Translations under genes and position numbers: made by a program
Assembly (NCBI RefSeq): GCF_900215315.1
Contig: NZ_OBEB01000001.1
Coordinates: 868,001-932,000 of the forward strand
Source of the DNA: Arsukibacterium tuosuense
Lineage (GTDB): Bacteria; Pseudomonadota; Gammaproteobacteria; Enterobacterales; Alteromonadaceae
Length of the DNA stretch: 64,000 nt
Direction of reading: 5' to 3'
The notes under the pieces: generated by a model
Seen by the model: only the letters and a program-made list of their open reading frames with translations
Told to the model about the DNA's origin: nothing
The model's database searches: none
Shown here: positions 27,473 to 36,547 of the stretch, piece after piece
Layout: every line of letters starts with the position of its first letter
How positions within the stretch are numbered: the stretch's first letter is position 1

Positions 27473-28525
27473 CTAAATCCGGCCCATAGCGCCAAAGGTG
27501 TTTTTGTCCTGAGCTTTGGTTTGCGCATCTTTTTGTGAAATTAAACCACGGTTTACCAGATTAAGCAGGCACTGATCCATGGTTTGCATACCATGGGAGG
27601 CACCCGTTTGAATTACAGAATACATTTGGGCAATTTTGTCTTCCCGGATTAAATTACGGATAGCCGGCACGCCAACCATAATTTCATGGGCGGCTATCCG
27701 GCCACCGCCAATTTTTTTCAGCAGCGTTTGTGAAATAACGGCTCGTAGCGATTCTGACAACATCGAACGCACCATATCTTTTTCTTCACCCGGGAATACG
27801 TCGATAATCCGGTCAATGGTTTTAGGCGCAGACGTGGTGTGCAAAGTACCAAAAACCAGGTGACCGGTTTCGGCAGCTGTCATCGCCAGCCGGATAGTTT
27901 CCAAATCCCGTAATTCACCCACCAGAATAACGTCTGGATCTTCCCGTAAAGCAGAACGCAAGGCATTGCTAAAGCTATGGGTATCGCGGTGCACCTCGCG
28001 CTGGTTCACCAGACAAAGTTTGTTGTTATGGACAAATTCTATCGGGTCTTCAATGGTTAAAATATGATCGTGACGCATGGTATTAATATAATCAACCATC
28101 GCCGCCAGGGTGGTACTTTTACCCGAACCGGTCGGGCCTGTTACCAGCACCAGACCACGTGGGTTTTCAGAAATAGTCTTGAAAATATCCGGCGCGCCCA
28201 AATCATCTAAGGTAAGTACGTCACTGGGGATGGTCCGGAATACCGCTGACGCGCCGCGGTTCTGCACAAAAGCATTAACCCGGAACCGTGCCAGGTTCGG
28301 CACTTCGAACGAAAAATCTGATTCGAGATTCTCTTCGTATTCTTTACGTTGTTTATCCGTCATAATTTCGTACACCAGTGCATGTACTTCCTTATGAGTC
28401 AGCGGCGGTATATTAAGTTTACGAACATCGCCATCAACCCGGATAAGCGGCGGTACGCCAGCAGAAAGGTGTAAATCTGATGCTTTATGTTCCACACTAA
28501 AGGCTAATAATTCGGTAATATCCAT
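27473..28525 (-). CDS. pilT: Type IV pilus retraction ATPase PilT
   Basis: Hexameric ATPase that depolymerises type IV pili for twitching motility. Conserved boxes are TGPTGSGKSTTLAAM (Walker A), DVILVGELRDLET (Walker B), TGHLVFGTLHTTSAPKTIDR (His box) and the C-terminal AIRNLIREDKIAQM (AIRNLIRE motif needed for retraction). The open frame extends to 28807, but the extra N-terminus is antisense to yggS and unlike any PilT. Starting at ATG 28525 gives MDITELLAFSVEHKASDLHLS and 350 aa, the normal size. The start is 30 bp from divergent yggS. Confidence 0.96.
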   Translation of the reverse strand: MDITELLAFSVEHKASDLHLSAGVPPLIRVDGDVRKLNIPPLTHKEVHALVYEIMTDKQRKEYEENLESDFSFEVPNLARFRVNAFVQNRGASAVFRTIPSDVLTLDDLGAPDIFKTISENPRGLVLVTGPTGSGKSTTLAAMVDYINTMRHDHILTIEDPIEFVHNNKLCLVNQREVHRDTHSFSNALRSALREDPDVILVGELRDLETIRLAMTAAETGHLVFGTLHTTSAPKTIDRIIDVFPGEEKDMVRSMLSESLRAVISQTLLKKIGGGRIAAHEIMVGVPAIRNLIREDKIAQMYSVIQTGASHGMQTMDQCLLNLVNRGLISQKDAQTKAQDKNTFGAMGRI

Positions 28526-28555
28526 GACAATATCTACTCCAACTTGCCAACAAAT

Positions 28556-29245
28556 ATGAATAACATAGCAGAACAACTGAGCGCCGCCTATCACAACATT
28601 GCAGAAAATTGCCGCCAGCTTCAGCGCGATCCGCAAAGTGTGCAACTTATCGCCGTCAGTAAAACCAAACCGGTCAGCGCAATAACTGCAGCCTATCAAG
28701 CAGGTCAGCGCCAGTTTGGCGAGAACTATCCGCAAGAATTGCTCAGTAAAGCTGAACAACTCACTGCTCTGCCAGAGCTGGAGTGGCACTTTATCGGGCC
28801 ACTGCAATCAAATAAAACCCGGTTAGTGGCAGAGCATGCCAGCTGGGTGCACAGTATTGACCGCTTAAAAATAGCTGAACGTTTGTCAGCCCAGCGCCCT
28901 GCCTCGCAAAAGCCTTTGCAGGTGTTGCTGCAAATTAATATCAGTGATGAAGATAGCAAAGCCGGTATCAGTGCCGCCCAGCTGCCTGAATTAGCGACCG
29001 CTGTGGCGAAGTTACCACAACTGCAGTTACGAGGGCTGATGGCTATACCGGCCCCTGGGGACAGTGAACGGGCCTTTGCCGCAATGCAACAACTGTCAAA
29101 AAAGCTGCGACAACAACACCCTGGCGCAACTGAACTATCAATGGGCATGTCAGACGACTGGCCGCTTGCTCTGCAATATGGCGCAACTATGATAAGATTA
29201 GGCACCGCAATTTTTGGCGCAAGGACTTATGAAAGAAATGAATGA
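28556..29245 (+). CDS. yggS: PLP homeostasis protein YggS
   Basis: A single-domain fold-type III PLP-binding protein that buffers pyridoxal phosphate and affects amino-acid balance; it has no known catalytic activity. The PLP Lys lies in LIAVSKTKPVSAI, with family motifs FGENYPQELLSKA, WHFIGPLQSNKTR and LSMGMSDDWPLALQYGATMIRLGTAIFG. A TTG lies in frame at 28544, but ATG 28556 gives the usual start. The end overlaps proC. The pilT-yggS-proC-yggT order matches that of many gammaproteobacteria. Confidence 0.95.
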   Translation: MNNIAEQLSAAYHNIAENCRQLQRDPQSVQLIAVSKTKPVSAITAAYQAGQRQFGENYPQELLSKAEQLTALPELEWHFIGPLQSNKTRLVAEHASWVHSIDRLKIAERLSAQRPASQKPLQVLLQINISDEDSKAGISAAQLPELATAVAKLPQLQLRGLMAIPAPGDSERAFAAMQQLSKKLRQQHPGATELSMGMSDDWPLALQYGATMIRLGTAIFGARTYERNE

Positions 29246-30053
29246 CAACACCGTCGCCTTTATCGGCGCAGGCAATATGGCACGCTGTGTCATTGCCGCC
29301 ATGGTAAATGCCGGCTACCCGGCAGCGAATATTATTGCCGCAAACCGCAGCCAGCCAAAGTTAACCGCTCTGGCTGCTGATTACGGTATCAATACTACCC
29401 TGGATAACATTGAAGCAGTAACCAAAGCCGATATCATTGTGTTAGCAGTAAAACCGCAGATGATGCAGGATTTATGCGAGAAACTGCTACAAAGTGCGCC
29501 TGAGATTCAGGAAAAGCTGTTTGTAACCATAGCGGCGGGTATTGAAGTAAAACGCTATGAGCAGTGGCTGGGTCAGGTAAGATTAGTCCGCGCCATGCCT
29601 AATACTCCATCGTTAGTCGGCCAGGGTGTCACCGGGCTGTTCCCCAGCCGCTGCTCTAACTATGAGCGCGCCTTTGTTGACCATATGTTCAGTGGCACCG
29701 GCATGAATGTCTGGCTGGAACAGGAAGCGCAAATTAACCACATTATCGCCGTCACGGGCAGCTCACCGGCTTACTTCTTCTTCTTTATGCAGTCGATGCA
29801 ACAGGTGGCTGAAAAGCTCGGGTTTGCACCGGAACAAGCCAAAGCTATGGTCGCGAAAACAGCACTGGGTGCCGCGACCATGGCATTAGAGAGCGACGAA
29901 AGCTTTGCGCAGTTGCGGGCCAACGTTACGTCGAAAGGCGGTACTACCCATGAAGCAGTGACCACCTTTGCTGATCAGGGCTTGGAAAAAATGGTCGCCG
30001 ACGCCATGTATGCCGCTATTAAACGTGCTGAAGAAATGGCACAACAAATTTAA
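29229..30053 (+). CDS. proC: Pyrroline-5-carboxylate reductase ProC
   Basis: NAD(P)H-dependent last step of proline synthesis (274 aa). The Rossmann motif VAFIGAGNMARCVIAAM, VLAVKPQMM, the MPNTPSLVGQGVTGLF segment and the C-terminal TSKGGTTHEAVTTF signature are all present. Starting at ATG 29229, behind AAGGA, it overlaps the yggS end by 17 bp. An upstream in-frame start at 29214 is less likely. Confidence 0.96.
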   Translation: MKEMNDNTVAFIGAGNMARCVIAAMVNAGYPAANIIAANRSQPKLTALAADYGINTTLDNIEAVTKADIIVLAVKPQMMQDLCEKLLQSAPEIQEKLFVTIAAGIEVKRYEQWLGQVRLVRAMPNTPSLVGQGVTGLFPSRCSNYERAFVDHMFSGTGMNVWLEQEAQINHIIAVTGSSPAYFFFFMQSMQQVAEKLGFAPEQAKAMVAKTALGAATMALESDESFAQLRANVTSKGGTTHEAVTTFADQGLEKMVADAMYAAIKRAEEMAQQI

Positions 30054-30071
30054 GTTGCCGGAGAGCCCATC

Positions 30072-30611
30072 ATGCAGGCTATGCTGTTTTTAATTAATAC
30101 TGCTTTTAACTTACTGTTAATGCTGGTTATTTTGCGAGCGTGGTTGCAGTTGGCCAGAGCCGACTTCTACAACCCGTTCAGCCAGTTTATTGTCAAAGTA
30201 ACTAATCCGGCGGTGCTGCCGTTAAGGCGGTTAATTCCCAGCATCGGCAAACTCGATACAGCGACGGTCGTGTTGGCGTATCTGGTGGCGGTAGCTAAAC
30301 TTATCGTATTGCAATTGGTGCTGGTTGGCAGCATTCAGATACCGGCGACCTTTATCAGCGGACTATTGGTGCTGCTAAAAGAAACGCTTAATCTGTTGTT
30401 CTGGATTTTAATTATCCGGGCATTATTAAGCTGGTTCAGCCAGGGCAATAATCCGATAGAACTGGTGATGCACCAACTGACAGAGCCCCTACTGCGGCCG
30501 GTTAGAAAAATAATACCACCAATGGGCGGCCTCGATTTATCGGTGTTTGTTTTAATTATCGCTATTCAGTTTATTAATCTTTTATTTAGCGACATTTTCC
30601 GGGGCCTGTAA
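30072..30611 (+). CDS. yggT: YggT family membrane protein
   Basis: An inner-membrane protein (179 aa) with two YggT repeats, each a pair of hydrophobic helices followed by a Pro-rich signature: NPFSQFIVKVTNPAVLPLRR and NPIELVMHQLTEPLLRPVRK. The role is poorly defined; related proteins have been linked to osmotic tolerance and cell-envelope function. It lies 18 bp after proC in the same operon. Confidence 0.92.
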   Translation: MQAMLFLINTAFNLLLMLVILRAWLQLARADFYNPFSQFIVKVTNPAVLPLRRLIPSIGKLDTATVVLAYLVAVAKLIVLQLVLVGSIQIPATFISGLLVLLKETLNLLFWILIIRALLSWFSQGNNPIELVMHQLTEPLLRPVRKIIPPMGGLDLSVFVLIIAIQFINLLFSDIFRGL

Positions 30612-30664
30612 TCTCACCTGCAGAGAGCGGGCAACAAGCTAACAATAGTAACAGGAGCAAAAAT

Positions 30665-31099
30665 ATGAAAAATTCAGGTTATTTAGCACTGTTCTTTGGT
30701 GTGTTGATGTTACTTGTAAGTACCCAGGCTGATGCTGAACAAATGAAGAAACTGGGTAATTGGGATGTGCATTACATCGCCTTTCCGGCCACTTTTTTAA
30801 CGCCGGAAATAGCCGTTGAGAATGAGATCCAACGTAGCAAATTTAACGGCGTTATCAATATTTCAATACTGGACAGCGCCAGCCAGCAAGCACAACAAGT
30901 AGCAATTAGCGGTATAGCAAAAGACTTGTTTGGCCGGCAGCGCGAGCTGGAGTTTAATCAGGTAGTGGAAGGCGATGCAGTTTATTATCTGGCAACGGTA
31001 CCTTATCAGAATGAACAGCTGTATAATTTTACTATCAATATTGGCCAGGGAAATCAGCAACAGCAGCTGACATTCAGTCATACGTTTTTTGTCGATTAA
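30665..31099 (+). CDS. DUF4426 exported protein
   Basis: A 144-aa secreted protein with signal peptide MKNSGYLALFFGVLMLLVSTQADA and a compact beta-rich domain (KLGNWDVHYIAFPATFLTPE, VVEGDAVYYLATVPYQNEQLYNFTINI). It matches the DUF4426 family that is regularly found between yggT and rdgB in Shewanella, Vibrio and relatives. Function unknown. A good AGGAG ribosome site precedes it. Confidence 0.87.
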   Translation: MKNSGYLALFFGVLMLLVSTQADAEQMKKLGNWDVHYIAFPATFLTPEIAVENEIQRSKFNGVINISILDSASQQAQQVAISGIAKDLFGRQRELEFNQVVEGDAVYYLATVPYQNEQLYNFTINIGQGNQQQQLTFSHTFFVD

Positions 31100-31128
31100 C
31101 ATTTAACCATTATTAAAGCCCGGAAGAC

Positions 31129-31731
31129 ATGCAAAAACTAGTTCTTGCCAGTTCAAACAAAGGTAAAATAACTGAGCTTAGTGCCCTACTTTTACCTTAT
31201 CAGTTACAAATAGTACCGCAGCAGGAACTGGGTGTGTCAGACGCTGATGAGACCGGCCTCACGTTTATTGAAAATGCCATTATAAAAGCCCGCCATGCCT
31301 CATTGGTAACGGGCTTACCTGCCATTGCCGATGATTCCGGTATTGCTGTTGATGCGCTGGGCGGTGAGCCCGGTATTTACTCGGCGCGTTACAGTGGTGA
31401 AGCGGCAACCGATAGCAATAATATCAGCAAATTATTACACGAGATGCATGGCATTCCAGCGCATGAACGCAGTGCCCAGTTTCATTGTGTCCTGGTGTAT
31501 CTGCGCCATGCCAGTGACCCTACCCCGCTGGTTTGTCACGGGATCTGGCAGGGCAAAATCAGCGAGACAGTCCGGGGTGATGGTGGCTTTGGTTACGACC
31601 CGGTATTTATTCCGGCTGGCCACTCAGTCAGTGCTGCCGAGCTGAGTAAAGAGCAAAAAGCCTCGCTCAGCCACCGGGGCCAGGCATTGCGCCAGCTGAT
31701 AGCACTTTTAAAGCCCCAGCAGGCAGGTTAA
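31129..31731 (+). CDS. rdgB: XTP/dITP pyrophosphatase RdgB
   Basis: Sanitises the nucleotide pool by hydrolysing dITP, XTP and related non-canonical purine triphosphates. The 200-aa product shows the Ham1 family motifs [56 protein letters not shown] and [14 protein letters not shown] lies before the ATG. The stop overlaps the ribosome site of hemW. Confidence 0.95.
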   Translation: MQKLVLASSNKGKITELSALLLPYQLQIVPQQELGVSDADETGLTFIENAIIKARHASLVTGLPAIADDSGIAVDALGGEPGIYSARYSGEAATDSNNISKLLHEMHGIPAHERSAQFHCVLVYLRHASDPTPLVCHGIWQGKISETVRGDGGFGYDPVFIPAGHSVSAAELSKEQKASLSHRGQALRQLIALLKPQQAG

Positions 31732-32877
31732 GTGAGCCTGCAGTTACCACCGCTGTCGCTGTACATTCATATTCCCTGGTGTATTCAAAAATGCCCGTAT
31801 TGTGATTTTAATTCGCATGCGGTGAAACAAGGCATACCGGAGCAGGAATACATTGCCCATTTGTTGGCCGATTTAGACCAGGATTTGCAGCTGGTAGGCC
31901 AGCGCCCGGTAAGCAGCATTTTTATTGGTGGCGGTACGCCCAGTGTATTTTCCGCAGCCGGCATCAGCCGGATCCTCGAGGGGGTTAAGCAACGCTTAAA
32001 CTGCAACGAGGATATGGAAGTAACAATGGAGGCTAACCCCGGCACTGTTGAAGCAGACCGGTTTGCCGGTTATGTCAGCGCCGGGGTAACCCGTTTTTCT
32101 ATTGGCGTGCAAAGCTTTCAGACCGCACAATTAAAAGCCCTGGGGCGTATTCACGATTGTGACGAAGCTATCCGGGCCGCTAAACTGGCCAGCAGCTTGC
32201 CCCTTGGTAGCTATAATCTCGATTTAATGCACGGTTTGCCCGGGCAAGATATTAACGGCGCCCTGGCCGATTTGCGCCAGGCCATTGCGCTGGCACCACC
32301 GCATTTATCCTGGTATCAGTTAACTATAGAACCCAACACGGCGTTTGCCTCGCGTCCGCCGGTATTACCCGCTGATGATACACTGTGGGACATCCAGCAG
32401 CAGGGTTTGGCATTGTTGCAGCAACACGGTTATCAGCAGTATGAAATTTCAGCTTACGCCAAACCCGGGCATCAGTGCCGGCACAACCTGAATTACTGGC
32501 GTTACGGCGATTATCTGGGAATTGGCTGCGGCGCTCATGGCAAAATAACCTTAGCAACCCGCAATGCCATTATACGCACGGTTAAAATTAAACATCCGAA
32601 GGGCTATATGGATATCAGTCGCGGTTATCTTGACAGCAAAGAGCAAGTGCCTGCTGAAGACAGACCCTTTGAATTTTTTATGAACCGGTTTCGCTTACTG
32701 GAGCCCTGCCCGCATTCGGACTTTACGGCCTATACCGGTTTGCCGGTCAGTGGTATAGCACCTGCCATTGATACCGCAGTAACACAGCAACTGCTGCTGG
32801 ATACGGGTCAGCACTGGCAAATTACTGATAAAGGTGCCCGTTATCTGAATGACCTGCTTACGCTTTTTATTGATTAG
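31732..32877 (+). CDS. hemW: Radical SAM heme chaperone HemW
   Basis: A HemN-like radical SAM protein (381 aa). The cluster motif is CIQKCPYCDF at residues 17-24, which lacks the fourth Cys found in true HemN. Together with the shorter length this points to HemW, a heme-binding chaperone, rather than coproporphyrinogen dehydrogenase. Other motifs are FIGGGTPSVF, EANPGTVE and SWYQLTIEPNTAF. It starts at GTG 31732 directly after the rdgB stop, the last gene of the yggS-hemW operon. Confidence 0.94.
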   Translation: MSLQLPPLSLYIHIPWCIQKCPYCDFNSHAVKQGIPEQEYIAHLLADLDQDLQLVGQRPVSSIFIGGGTPSVFSAAGISRILEGVKQRLNCNEDMEVTMEANPGTVEADRFAGYVSAGVTRFSIGVQSFQTAQLKALGRIHDCDEAIRAAKLASSLPLGSYNLDLMHGLPGQDINGALADLRQAIALAPPHLSWYQLTIEPNTAFASRPPVLPADDTLWDIQQQGLALLQQHGYQQYEISAYAKPGHQCRHNLNYWRYGDYLGIGCGAHGKITLATRNAIIRTVKIKHPKGYMDISRGYLDSKEQVPAEDRPFEFFMNRFRLLEPCPHSDFTAYTGLPVSGIAPAIDTAVTQQLLLDTGQHWQITDKGARYLNDLLTLFID

Positions 32878-32956
32878 TTCAGCTTTAACAGTTTAGCCAG
32901 CGGGCATAAATTAGTAACATCTGGTAACGGATAATAACGACAACACAGGACCTACT

Positions 32957-34807
32957 ATGAAAAAGACAACTTTTCGCACTCTCGCTTTAATCCCATTGGC
33001 CGTCAGCCTGGCATTAGCAGGTGGCTGCGGTCCGAAAACCACTCAGCCAGGGCTGACCGGTGAGCAAACTGCGGTAGTTCAGCTTGACGTTAACGAGCAG
33101 GCCAATCAGTTGTTTGAGCAAATTTATATGGAACGGGTCCGTCTCGATCCGGTGCTGCAAACCCGGCTGGGTATTAAAGATGACTACGATAAATGGCAGG
33201 ATTTAAGTGATGCAGCTTATGAAGCTGAACTGACCATGACCCGTAATCACCTTGATCTGCTAAGCGCTATCGACCAAAGCCAGCTGGACCCTGACACGGC
33301 CCTCAGTTATCAGCTAATGCAGCAGGATTTACAAAACAGTCTGGAGGATAGCAAGTGGCGCTTATACAGCTATCCGGTAAACCAGATGTATGGTATTCAT
33401 TCGCTGGTGCCATCATTACTGATCAATCAGCATAAAGTAGAGGATGTCAGCGACGCCAAAGCTTACATCAGCCGTTTAAATAACGTGACACTATTGTTTA
33501 GTCAGTTACAGCAGCAACTGACTAAACGCGCTGAGAAAAACATTATCATCCCTGAATTTGTATTTGACCACGTGATCAGCGGCAGCCGGAATGTGATTGA
33601 TGGCGCGCCTTTTAACCCCGGTGATGACAGCACCCTGCTGGCCGACTTTAAAAAGAAAGTACAGGCGTTAGAGTTGGATGCAGTTGAAGAAAAATTACTG
33701 GTGGATGAAGCCAGCGTTGCGCTGCTAACCAGCGTCGGCCCGGCTTACCAAAGCCTGATTAACTACTTGCAGAATTTGCAGCAGCAGGCCACCACTGATG
33801 ATGGCGTCTGGCGTTTTGACGACGGGGCTGCCTTTTATCAGCACCGGCTGCAGCGGATCACCACCACCGACTTAACCGCAGAGCAAATTCATCAGCTGGG
33901 CCTGGATGAAGTAGCCCGTATTCATGCGGAAATGCGCGACATTATGCAACAGGTTGAGTTTGATGGCAGCTTAGCTGAGTTCTTCGTGTTTATGCGGGAA
34001 GATCCACAATTCTACTATCCTGACAGCGATGAAGGCCGCGCCGCCTATCTGGCTGAAGCGACCCGGGTTATCGACGATATGAAAGGCAGGCTGGACGAAT
34101 TGTTCCGGGTAAAACCCAGCGCCGATATGATAGTCAAAGCGGTTGAGCCGTTTCGCGAAAAAAGCGCCGGCAAAGCCTTTTACCAGCGGCCATCAATGGA
34201 TGGTAGCCGCCCTGGCGTTTACTATGCCAACCTGTATCAAATGCAGGACATGCCGACCTATCAGTTAGAAGCACTGGCCTATCATGAAGGTATTCCCGGC
34301 CATCATATGCAACTGGCCATCGCTCAGGAGCTGGAAGATATGCCCAAGTTCCGCCGCTTTGGTGGGTACACCGCCTACATAGAAGGCTGGGGCCTGTACA
34401 GTGAGGTACTGCCAAAAGAAATTGGCTTATACCAGGACCCCTACTCTGACTTTGGCCGGTTGGCGATGGAGCTGTGGCGCGCCTGCCGTTTAGTAGTTGA
34501 TACCGGTATTCACGCTAAAGAGTGGACCCGCGAACAGGCTATTCAGTATCTGGTAGACAACACCCCGAATTCTGCCACCGATGCCACCAAAGCTATCGAG
34601 CGTTATATCGTGCTGCCAGGCCAGGCGACTGCCTATAAAATCGGCATGATTAAAATTCTGGAGCTGCGCGAAAAAGCCAAAACTGCGCTGGGCGAGCAGT
34701 TTGATATCCGCGACTTCCACGACGTAGTGCTGCGCAATGGCGCCGTGCCACTGGATGTACTGGAGCAGCTGGTAGACGACTATATCGCGGCCGCTAAGCC
34801 CGAGTAA
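32957..34807 (+). CDS. DUF885 family exported metallo-hydrolase (predicted lipoprotein)
   Basis: A 616-aa DUF885 protein. The N-terminus MKKTTFRTLALIPLAVSLALAGGCG looks like a lipoprotein signal with Cys at about 24, although the lipobox (AGGC) is not optimal. The domain carries the HExxH-like motif AYHEGIPGHHMQLAIAQEL and, downstream, YIEGWGLYSE, both characteristic of the family and suggestive of a zinc peptidase. C-terminal features include PGQATAYKIGMIKILELREKA. The substrate is unknown; a periplasmic peptidase is the best guess. Confidence 0.88.
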   Translation: MKKTTFRTLALIPLAVSLALAGGCGPKTTQPGLTGEQTAVVQLDVNEQANQLFEQIYMERVRLDPVLQTRLGIKDDYDKWQDLSDAAYEAELTMTRNHLDLLSAIDQSQLDPDTALSYQLMQQDLQNSLEDSKWRLYSYPVNQMYGIHSLVPSLLINQHKVEDVSDAKAYISRLNNVTLLFSQLQQQLTKRAEKNIIIPEFVFDHVISGSRNVIDGAPFNPGDDSTLLADFKKKVQALELDAVEEKLLVDEASVALLTSVGPAYQSLINYLQNLQQQATTDDGVWRFDDGAAFYQHRLQRITTTDLTAEQIHQLGLDEVARIHAEMRDIMQQVEFDGSLAEFFVFMREDPQFYYPDSDEGRAAYLAEATRVIDDMKGRLDELFRVKPSADMIVKAVEPFREKSAGKAFYQRPSMDGSRPGVYYANLYQMQDMPTYQLEALAYHEGIPGHHMQLAIAQELEDMPKFRRFGGYTAYIEGWGLYSEVLPKEIGLYQDPYSDFGRLAMELWRACRLVVDTGIHAKEWTREQAIQYLVDNTPNSATDATKAIERYIVLPGQATAYKIGMIKILELREKAKTALGEQFDIRDFHDVVLRNGAVPLDVLEQLVDDYIAAAKPE

Positions 34808-34824
34808 TTAAGCAACGAAGAATT

Positions 34825-34857
34825 AAAAAGCCGGTCAGGAATCCTGACCGGCTTTTT
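34825..34857 (+). terminator. Strong rho-independent terminator after the DUF885 gene
   Basis: AAAAAGCCGGTCAGGA (34825-34840) pairs with TCCTGACCGGCTTTTT (34842-34857), giving a near-perfect stem with A and T tracts. It lies 18 bp after the stop. Confidence 0.93.
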
Positions 34858-34969
34858 GCTGTTTAGTTATCTATTTTGGACCTGAAAAACGAAGTCGCGG
34901 TTTTTATGCTAGGGTTTAGCTAAGGCAATGATGGCCTGCCCAGGCTTTTCAGACAAAAAAGGAGGAACA

Positions 34970-35461
34970 ATGTCGAGCCCTGAACATAAGCAAAAAATCT
35001 GGAATCTTATCAAAGATATCAAAACCGGTATGTTAACCACGTTACATGGCAGTGAGCTGCGCGCCCGCCCTATGGTATTGGTGCAGGATGAATACGATGG
35101 CACCTTATGGTTTTATACTGATCTTGAATCAGAAAAAGTAATGGAAGTAGCGAAGGACCATGATGTTTGTGTAACCTTTGCCGACCCTGATAACCAGACG
35201 TATGTGTCCCTGACCGGGGTTGGTCGTACCGTTAGTGACAAAACCCTGATTGATAAATACTGGAACACCTTTGTGGCCGCCTGGTTTCCAGAAGGAAAAG
35301 ACGCTGCCAATGTCGGTATGCTGGAAGTTAAAGTACAAAAAGGCGAGCACTGGGATAGTGACAGCAGCAAAATGATGAAAAGTGTTAAAACCATGACGGC
35401 CAAGGTTAAAGGAGAAAAACCTGATCTTGGTGAGCACGAAAAATTTGGCACCAGGAATTAA
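34970..35461 (+). CDS. Pyridoxamine 5'-phosphate oxidase-like flavin-binding protein
   Basis: A 163-aa protein of the split-barrel flavin reductase / general stress protein 26 type. It has KTGMLTTLHGSELRARPMVLV, GTLWFYTDLESEKVMEV, VCVTFADPDNQTYVSLTGVGRTV and KYWNTFVAAWFPEGKDAANVGMLEV. These match the FMN-binding stress proteins; its own reaction is not known. The open frame extends to 34928, but GGAGGA directly before the ATG at 34970 fixes the start. Confidence 0.9.
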   Translation: MSSPEHKQKIWNLIKDIKTGMLTTLHGSELRARPMVLVQDEYDGTLWFYTDLESEKVMEVAKDHDVCVTFADPDNQTYVSLTGVGRTVSDKTLIDKYWNTFVAAWFPEGKDAANVGMLEVKVQKGEHWDSDSSKMMKSVKTMTAKVKGEKPDLGEHEKFGTRN

Positions 35462-35572
35462 TACCAGCATCCATTGTCGGCATTAATTTATGGTCTGAAC
35501 GACCATAAAATTTCGCCAAACAGCGCCAAGCTGGGTATGCTGTAATCATTATGCCCGGCTTGGAACAGCAAT

Positions 35573-36535
35573 ATGATTTTACTCAATTATTTTGAACCGG
35601 AAACCAATAGCTGGCAGCAAATCAGTTTTGCCAGACTACCGACCCAACTTAGCGCTGATGCCAGAGTCTGGCTTAACCTGAATGAGGCTACACCTGAAGA
35701 AATACAGCAGGTACTGCACCGTTTTGCCATCGCTCCCACTCTGGCTGAAGATTTCAGTCGGCAGCGCCACCCGCCTAAACTGGAAACTCAACCTGATTTC
35801 AGCCTGCTGATCCTGCGCGGTTATGCCGACCCTGATTTCAGCGAATACAGCAGCAGTGCCCAGGTTAACTTGTTATACTCTAAGCAAGTTTTAATTAGCC
35901 TGGTGCGTTGTCAAAGTGCCTCACTGCTCGAGCAACTTACCCCTAAAATTGCGGCGGGCCAAAGCCTGATTGTTACCGATTGGGTAAAACACCTTATTTT
36001 AGCGGTGTCGGGTAGCTATCTGGAAAAGCTGATCGCGTTTGAGGACGTACTAAGCGAACTGGAGGACAACATGCTGCAACGGGGCAGTGACGAGCAAATG
36101 GCCCTGATGATGCGTTACCGCTCGGTGCTTCGGAAAATAAACCGCAATCTGGCATATCAGAAAGATATTTTTGCCGATGCCTTGTATGAAGAAAAAAGCC
36201 CGCTGCTAAATCACTTCAGCGGGCCGGATGTGCGTGATTTTTATGAAAAGTTTGAGCGGCTGCATAGTATGACCGATTTGTATTATGATCAGCTGAGCGA
36301 TTTGGTTGAAGGTTACATGTCCACTACGTCGCACCAGATTAACGAAAGAATGAAAGTACTGACGATGGTCAGCACAATATTTATTCCACTGACCTTTATT
36401 GCCGGTTTGTACGGAATGAACTTTGTTAATATACCTGAGCTGGTTAACCCCAATGGTTACTATTATGCACTGTTAGCCATGGCCGTGCTGGGCGTGGGCG
36501 GCCTGTTCTGGTTTAAGTTTAAAAACTGGTGGTAA
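35573..36535 (+). CDS. CorA-family divalent cation transporter (ZntB-like)
   Basis: A 320-aa homopentameric 2-TM channel-type transporter. The cytoplasmic N-terminal funnel domain is followed by two C-terminal helices with the signature YGMNFVNIPEL (GMN motif) between them, ending in a basic tail, FKFKNWW. The length and sequence are closer to the CorA/ZntB-like subgroup than to classic CorA. The ion could be Mg2+, Zn2+ or another divalent metal. It lies 12 bp upstream of mgtE, so the two are very likely cotranscribed. Confidence 0.9.
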   Translation: MILLNYFEPETNSWQQISFARLPTQLSADARVWLNLNEATPEEIQQVLHRFAIAPTLAEDFSRQRHPPKLETQPDFSLLILRGYADPDFSEYSSSAQVNLLYSKQVLISLVRCQSASLLEQLTPKIAAGQSLIVTDWVKHLILAVSGSYLEKLIAFEDVLSELEDNMLQRGSDEQMALMMRYRSVLRKINRNLAYQKDIFADALYEEKSPLLNHFSGPDVRDFYEKFERLHSMTDLYYDQLSDLVEGYMSTTSHQINERMKVLTMVSTIFIPLTFIAGLYGMNFVNIPELVNPNGYYYALLAMAVLGVGGLFWFKFKNWW

Positions 36536-36547
36536 TAAGGATTTGCA

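Noticed and set aside
28526-28807. 94-codon N-terminal extension of PilT
   Set aside because: It is antisense to the yggS coding region and does not resemble PilT; ATG 28525 gives the normal start.
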